From Lathyrus oleraceus (taxonomy: Eukaryota > Streptophyta > Magnoliopsida > Fabales > Fabaceae): a stretch of DNA of 64,000 nucleotides. A program made the translations under genes and the position numbers. Positions 58,354 through 64,000 of the stretch are shown piece by piece. Each line of letters begins with the position of its first letter. Within the stretch, counting starts at the first letter, position 1. Location of the stretch: contig NC_066585.1 in assembly GCF_024323335.1 (NCBI RefSeq), forward strand, positions 345,965,846-346,029,845, read 5' to 3'. The notes under the pieces are model-generated. The model had not been told where the DNA came from. It searched no databases and worked only from the letters and a program-made list of their open reading frames with translations.

Positions 58354-60872
58354 ATGAATGCTCAAGAGCAAGAAGTTTTTAACTTCTCCCAACAGATGGA
58401 AGCCAGTTCTAATCCCCAAACCTCAAACACTCAAACACCCACTGTTACAGGCGTTACCATGACCCCTGTTTATCAAGAACCTCACATTTTGGAACGTGAA
58501 CGCCACATTCATCTTGCAACCTCCTTTGAAAATTTGGATGTACTGTGTGAATCGCTGGTAGATTTTGAGAATTTGAGAAGAAACGGTGTTGATCTTACTG
58601 AAGATCTTCACAAGCAAGGTTGGGAGAACTACTTCAACAGGCTTTATGGTCCCATTTACCCCCTTCTTGTCAAAGAATTTTGGAGACATGCTGATGCAGA
58701 TGACCAGTTCATTGTTTCTTTTGTTCTGGGAGTGAAGATTGTCATCACTGAAGCATCAATTGCTTCCTTGTTGAACATGGAGACTACTGGAGGAAAAGGA
58801 TTTACAACATTCCTCCAAGGTCTAAGCGCATCACTGAGGTTATCAACCCAACAATCTTCAAACCTAATGTTGAAGGAAATCCCTCTAAGAACAAGGAGCT
58901 TCATCAGAACCTCCGAGTTTGGCTGAAAATAATTCTGGGAACCATTCACCATCGCCCAGCCTCCAACTCCTCTGATTATATTAATGCTGATCAGAAACTC
59001 ATTTTATATTGCATTCAGAAAGGTATCAAGATCAATCTCCCTGTTCTTCTTTTCAAATATCTAAGGGATTCTGTCAAAGACTCCAGAAACAGCTTGAAGC
59101 CAAGATCTTACATCCCTCTGGGAAGACTGCTTTCTGATGTCTTCATTGAGCATGGATTGGTTGACCAGCTGGAAAAGGCCAAGCTGATGGATGATCTGGC
59201 TATAGAAACTGGAAGGCCTCTGAATGCCAAAAACCTGAAGAGCATGGGAATCATCAAAGAGATTAGAGTCAAGCCCACTATGGATGTGACCTGGGAAGCT
59301 CTGAAGGATCAGAGGAAGATGCCTCATGGCCTTGAAAGGTTCTTCAAGAATGAACCCAGAGATGCCATTGCTATCTACCTTCAGCGTCTGCTGGATGAAG
59401 GTATTGATATTTCTGATTTCAGAATTGAAGACCTTTTGGATTCAGAAGAAGATTTGGTCAGATACAAAAGAGGTCTTTCTGAGAAGAAGATAGCTGAGGA
59501 AGCAAGGAAGGCAAAGAAACCCAGACTTGGAGAATCTTCTGGAACCAAAGCTCCAGCTCCTCTGAAAATCTCTTCTTCTGGTAAGTCTATTCCTCCTGTT
59601 ACTTCTGTAATACCTATGATGGCCTCTTCTACTCCTCTCCCAACACCTCCCTTATTTACAACCTCTGAAATCCCTCCTTCAACCATCAGAACCTCTCAAC
59701 CTCCACCTGTTCTAAAAGTTGCTCGTAATTTCACAACAACCTCTGACCCTAATCAACTATATCACCACATCTCTTCCTCATCCTCTGAACCAGAAACACC
59801 CCCATATTTTAGTGTTTCTTCATCATCATCCACAGAACCTTCTGACCCAAAATCCCCAACAATAGCTGAAATTTATGCTAGAAAATTCGCCCCACAAACT
59901 CAAACACAAACTGAAGTAACCTCAACCCTCCGAACTTCTCTTCCACAACAAACAACAACCATCTCCTCTGAAAATCAAACTTCCCTTCCACCACAAACAA
60001 CCACCACACCCTCTGAAACTCAACCATCTGATCCCTTCACCTCTAATATCACTCCACCATTTATTCCCGCTGTACCTGGACCAGACTCTGACCCTTTAGA
60101 CCTAAATCCACTATATGCTTCATCCCCTAGTCTTCAACCAGACGCAGATTCTGAACTTCAAGCAGAATCTGAACCTCAACAAACTGAACCTCAACCTCTA
60201 AATCTCAGCCCTCAAAACTCTCCACCTCATTCACCTGAACCTGAACCTGAACTTACCATACCTACCCTTGAGGAGGCCATTTTACAGGTTGCAGAAGCTT
60301 CAGTCCAGAAGATCAAGTCTCTGGCTAAAAACTCTGAAGTTAGTGATGATCCTAAATCTGTTAGGACACACTGGAACAGAGTCATTAGTTGGATGACCTC
60401 TGAGTCTTATAGGCTGAAGAGTATCTCTGAACAAGTCAGAAATGGCTACATCAGAGACTCTGAGGAAAGACTCCAAGAGAGACTGGCTAGAGAAGCTAAG
60501 GCCAGAAGATTAGAGGAGGAAAGATTGGCTAAAGAAGCTGAAGAAGAAGCAAAGAGGTTAGAAGAAGAACGACTGGCAAAGGAAGCAGAACTTCTAAGGA
60601 TTCAGGAAGCTGAAGCCAAGGCTCAGGCGGATGCAGAAGCCCAAGCTGCTGCTGAAGCTGAAGCTCAGCAGGCTCTGATTCAGGGGGAGTCTTCCTCTGC
60701 GATCCCTCTGATTCTTAACACTCTGAAAGAGATAAAGCAAGATCAGCAAGAGATCAAGAAAGATCAGAATGAGCTCCGTGCCAGGATGGACAAGCAAGAT
60801 GCTTTGAATGAAAACATCCAGAACATGTTTGCCATGTTGCTTCAGAGACTTCCTCAACCTCCGAACCCTTAG
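58354..60872 (+). pseudogene. Extra (envelope-like) ORF of the SIRE-like element, one frameshift
   Basis: The first segment (58354-58926) contains GWENYFNRLYGPIYPLLVKE, reminiscent of the plant transposon-associated domain found in extra ORFs of retroelements. Near 58795, in a short A run, the conserved reading moves to another frame, which then stays open to 60872. That second segment has a Ser/Thr/Pro-rich middle (about residues 150-390 of the 592) and a long charged coiled coil (RLEEERLAKEAEEEAK and related heptads) before LLQRLPQPPNP. No confident signal peptide or transmembrane helix was seen. In SIRE elements such ORFs are called envelope-like because of position; the function is not established. 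One missing base explains the break. No restored sequence is given. Confidence 0.7.
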
Positions 60873-61343
60873 GCACTTAGGATTTATTTTGTTTGCTTGC
60901 CTAGTGTTTTTGCTTCTGTCTTCTTTTTAGCTCTGATATTCTTCTTTGAATCTGATGTTTTTGACTGTTGTTTGCCTTTGTGCTTTTTAATGAAGTGTTT
61001 TTCTCTTTATTATTCTTTTTATTTTTTTTATGCCTTTTTGATTATGCCAAAAAGGGGGAGAAATTATGAAATAGCTCTGATGAAAATTATGTCTAAAACC
61101 TTAAGCATTCTGCAACAATTGTAGAAATAGCTCTGATATAAATAGCTTTGATTAAATAACTCTAACATTAAAATTAAGAAATTGCAGAAAGTTTTCAGAA
61201 ATCTCATTGCTTGGAAAGCTCTGGTAAGAACTTCTGAACTCCCTAGCGCTAACTCAGGGGGAGCTTCTGTCTATCTGATCTTATTTTATTCATGTTTCAT
61301 CTGCTATTTTAAGTTTTTTTGTCATCATCAAAAAGGGGGAGAT
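60873..61343 (+). other. 3' UTR of the SIRE-like element with two polypurine tracts
   Basis: Non-coding. The 13-mer AAAAAGGGGGAGA occurs twice, at 61049-61061 and at 61330-61342; the second directly precedes the 3' LTR (one T between). The first may be a second plus-strand initiation site. Confidence 0.65.
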
Positions 61344-62437
61344 TGTAAGAACAAAAATTGTTCTACAACAGATTCCTTGATTTTGATGATAACAAAGGAT
61401 GAAACCAAAAATGGCACCCTAACGAAAAGTTTCTAAGTGTGCAGGGTTCTAAAGAAAGAAGAAATAAATCTGATGATGTCATCAGATGCACAACAAGATC
61501 AGATACAAATTATCAAGTATCAGAAGCATCTAAAGTGGAATCTCGTTTCAAGTAGCTCTGACTCTGGACAAAACTGCAAAGTATCAGAAGCATCTGAACA
61601 TGAAGTAAAGTCTAGAAGCTCTGACTCTGAACAAATGCCTTCTGTAAACTCTGGAAGTTATCAGCGCCATCTGAACTCTCAAGAGATAACATCAGAAGCA
61701 AGATTCTCCAGATACACGAAGAATCTAATCAGAATTGTTAATCATGATGAAGTAACGTTTAAGCCAAGTTAAAGTTCTGCAAATGGATTTCCTCAATTAG
61801 AAAGAGACGTTAATCTCCACTTCCAAGAGAGAAGATACTACTTGTGGTAAGTAGTCACTTCTAAGAGAAAAAGTCTCCTGCAGAAGCTATTTATGGAATG
61901 GCGTAATTACATCTCATTATCCAGCAGATTTAACTCTACTTCAACTCTATTTCAACACTACTTCAACTCCTATATAAAGAGAAGAAATCAACCTTCAGTA
62001 AGCAAGAAATCACTAGCCAAAACTATACTGAAATTATATCACGCTCAAGAAAAACATCTTTGTTCTTCAAAGATTTTCACTAAGCTTTTGCTTATCAAGT
62101 GAAAAATTTGTTCTTAAGTTTGTAATACTTGCTTAACTAGAAGCACTCTAGATTACATATCTTGTATCTTTTATTTGTTTGATTTCCTCAAGTGACTCTT
62201 TGTAGTCTGTAGACTTGAGAGGACTAAGAGATTTTCTTCTCTCTTAGGGGTTGTTTGTAATCTTTCAAGATTAGTGGATTAAGTCCTTGTTGAAGGCGAA
62301 ATCACCTTGGCCGGGTGGACTGGAGTAGCTTTGTGTTATAAGCGAACCAGTATAAAATCATTGTGTGATTTTCTTTTTGAAAAGCGCTTATTTTTCAAAC
62401 AATTCAAACCCCCCCTTTCTTGTTTTTCTCACCTTCA
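61344..62437 (+). repeat. 3' LTR of the SIRE-like element
   Basis: 1094 bp, apparently identical to 51923-53016. It ends CACCTTCA and is followed by the AAAGC target duplication. Confidence 0.94.
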
Positions 62438-62442
62438 AAAGC
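62438..62442. repeat. Right target-site duplication of the SIRE-like element
   Basis: AAAGC, identical to 51918-51922. Confidence 0.92.
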
Positions 62443-64000
62443 GGTGTTCCCTGTTTTTCACTTATTTTTGCAGTTTAAAAACAAAAATAAAAATGGCAAT
62501 GTTTATTTTCATTTTTCTTTCTTTTGATCTGTCTCGTTCCAGCTCTAAAGCCCTTATTCTCCTGATCTCATTGATAATAATCCTGTTACACTCTGTATGA
62601 CTTCGACAATCCGATCTATCATGCCAAAGAAGGAGGCGAAGAAGATTGTGATCTGTTGGAATTAGCCAGGTTATTGAAACAAGAGGAGAAGGTGATTCAA
62701 CCGCACGAGGAGCGATTCAAGATTGTTATTCCAGGTACCGACGAGGTCTGAAAGGAAGTAAAGGTTGGGGTCGCTTTGGAGGCGATTGTCAAGAGCGGAG
62801 GTGATGCCATTCGGTCTCAAGAACGCCGGTGCCACATACCAGAGGGCTATGGTGACTTTGTTTCATGATATGATTCATCATGAAATCAAATGTTATGTTG
62901 ATGACATGATAGCAAAGTCCCGAATAGAAGAGGGGCATCTGGTAGATCTGGCCAAGTTGTTTGACCGATTGAGACAATTCAGACTGAGGTTGAATTCGAA
63001 TAAGTGCACTGTCGGAGTGCGGTCCGGTGAATTGCTGAGGCTTATTGTGAGCGAAAGAGGAACGAGGTTGATCCTGCTAAAAGAAAAGAAAAAAGGAAGA
63101 GAGAAAAGAAGTAATACAAGAAATACCTGAACCGAGAACGGAAAAGGAGGTTCGTGGTCTATTAGATAGATTGAACTGCATATCACGGTTCATATCTCAT
63201 CTAACAGCCACATATGAACCCATAGGAAAAAAAGATCAAACTGTCAGGTGGAATAATGACGGCCAAGCGGCATTTGAGAAAATAAAAGAATAAGTTGCAG
63301 GAACCTCCGATTCTGATGCCTGTGGAGAGACGACCATTAATTCTGTACTTGACGGTCCTCGAGGGGTCTATGGGGTGTGTATTGGGGCAGCATGACGAGT
63401 CTGGTCGAAAAGAGCATGCAATTTACCTTAGCAAAAAGTTTACCGACTGTGAAACAAAATATTCACTGCTCGAGAAAACTTGCTGTACTTTGGCATAGGC
63501 TGCTCGCCGACTGAGACAATATATGCTGGTTCATACCACTTTGTGGATTTCCAAGATGGATCCGATCAGGTATGTATTTGAAAAGCCAGCATGAGAAGCC
63601 AGCATTGACCGGACGGGTTGCGAGATGGCAAATGATTTTTGACTGATTTTGATATACAGTATACCTCTCAGAAAGCAACCAAGGGGAGTGTATTGTCTGA
63701 TCACCTTGTCGAGCAACCGATTGATGACTATCATCCGATGAAGTTTGAATTCCCTGATGAGGACATCGTGGTTCTCGAATCGGAAGATTGTGAGGAACCG
63801 ATCCCGGAGGAGGGGCCTGATCCTGAATCCGAACGGATTCTGATGTCTGACGGGGTTGTTTATGTGAATAGAAACAGAGTTGGTGTTGCTTTGGTTACGC
63901 CAAAGGGATCCCACATTCCTTTTGTTGCCCGGATAACATTTGAATGCACCAACAATATGGCTGAGTTCAAAACTAGTATCATGGGTATTGAACCTCGATG
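62443..64000 (+). pseudogene. Ogre/Tat pol remnant: RT C-terminus, RNase H and start of the second RNase H
   Basis: After a non-coding part (possibly the intron that Ogre elements carry before RT), the linker LARLLKQEEKVIQPHEER (about 62655-62715) is recognisable but ends in a TGA. Then the frame jumps to MPFGLKNAGATYQRAM and CYVDDMIAKSRIEEGH (62803-62950), so the first two thirds of RT are deleted. RNase H follows (ILYLTVLEGSMGCVLGQHD, KKFTDCETKYSLLEK, 63300-63490) with stops and frameshifts. From about 63840 the additional RNase H of Tat elements begins (VALVTPKGSHIPFVARITFE, CTNNMAEF). It runs off the window. Confidence 0.78.

Larger units (their letters stand above)
51923..62437 (+). mobile_element. 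SIRE-like copia retrotransposon with extra downstream ORF, very young
   Basis: LTRs 51923-53016 and 61344-62437 are both 1094 bp and appear identical by eye. They start TGTAAGAACAAAAATTG and end CACCTTCA. Other signals are a target duplication AAAGC, an initiator-Met primer site at 53019-53030 and a polypurine tract AAAAAGGGGGAGA at 61330-61342. Internal order is gag, protease, integrase, RT, RNase H and then an extra ORF with a coiled-coil C-terminus, the order seen in the SIRE/Maximus lineage. The element is inserted in the Ogre/Tat element. Coding lesions: a stop at gag codon 25, a gag/pol frame change, and a frameshift in the extra ORF. Confidence 0.94.
44148..64000 (+). mobile_element. 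Ogre/Tat-type Ty3/gypsy retrotransposon, right end outside the window
   Basis: Begins TGTAACACCTCAAA at 44148. It has a 4883-bp 5' LTR, a tRNA-Arg-type primer site (TGGCGACTCTGCTGGGGA), a gag region at about 49991-51782 and pol remnants from 62600 to the window edge. A SIRE-like copia element (51923-62437) interrupts it. Gag has stops and frameshifts, and pol has lost protease and most of RT, so it was defective. The pre-insertion target is the copia LTR ending at 44147. Confidence 0.88.

Overview
The window is nuclear DNA of a flowering plant, most likely a legume of the pea/vetch/clover group. This rests on the intron-bearing genes, the AT-rich spacers and the transposon content: Ogre/Tat-type Ty3/gypsy elements with LTRs close to 5 kb and a tRNA-Arg-type primer site, SIRE-like copia elements with an extra downstream ORF, and Mutator-like elements (MULEs) carrying plant-mobile-domain genes. 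Lineage is inferred from recognised families; no database search was possible.

Layout. 1-6644: a deleted minus-strand Ogre/Tat element (3' LTR, tandem-repeat 3' UTR, RNase H/integrase fragment, truncated 5' LTR) inserted into the gag of a minus-strand copia element whose primer site and LTR lie at about 6645-7836. 7837-11678: AT-rich non-coding retroelement sequence ending in a second partial LTR and holding a long (TA)n tract. 12678-19035: a nearly complete MULE with 9-bp target duplications and TIRs of about 430 bp. It holds a PB1-like ORF (+), a MuDR-type transposase (-) with one in-frame stop, and a spliced plant-mobile-domain (PMD) gene (+) transcribed away from the transposase. 19558-26296: a small island of host genes, RNA polymerase III subunit RPC4 (+, nine exons) and a convergent uncharacterised gene with a C-terminal membrane anchor (-, four exons). 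About 28455-40565: a second, older MULE of another family with the same transposase/PMD layout; a 7.4-kb copia element with 1360-bp LTRs and a CCTAC target duplication sits in its PMD tail. 40566-43236: LTR relic. 43237-44147: minus-strand copia 5' end. 44148 to the right edge: a plus-strand Ogre/Tat element with a 4.9-kb 5' LTR, decayed gag and a truncated RT/RNase H, interrupted at 51923-62437 by a very young SIRE-like copia element with apparently identical 1094-bp LTRs, gag, pol and an extra envelope-like ORF.

How it fits together. Apart from the two host genes, essentially all recognisable coding sequence belongs to nested mobile elements. The most interesting structure is shared by the two MULEs. 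In each, a transposase gene and a PMD gene are divergently transcribed from a shared intergenic region, and that region carries the same short dyad motif that is repeated in the element's own TIRs. The motif differs between the two families. This suggests a transposon-encoded regulatory or anti-silencing module; that role is inference, while the motif distribution is visible directly. The SIRE-like element is a second point of interest: it is very young yet carries coding lesions, which suggests mobilisation in trans, and its extra ORF appears to have its own TATA box and telo-box leader.
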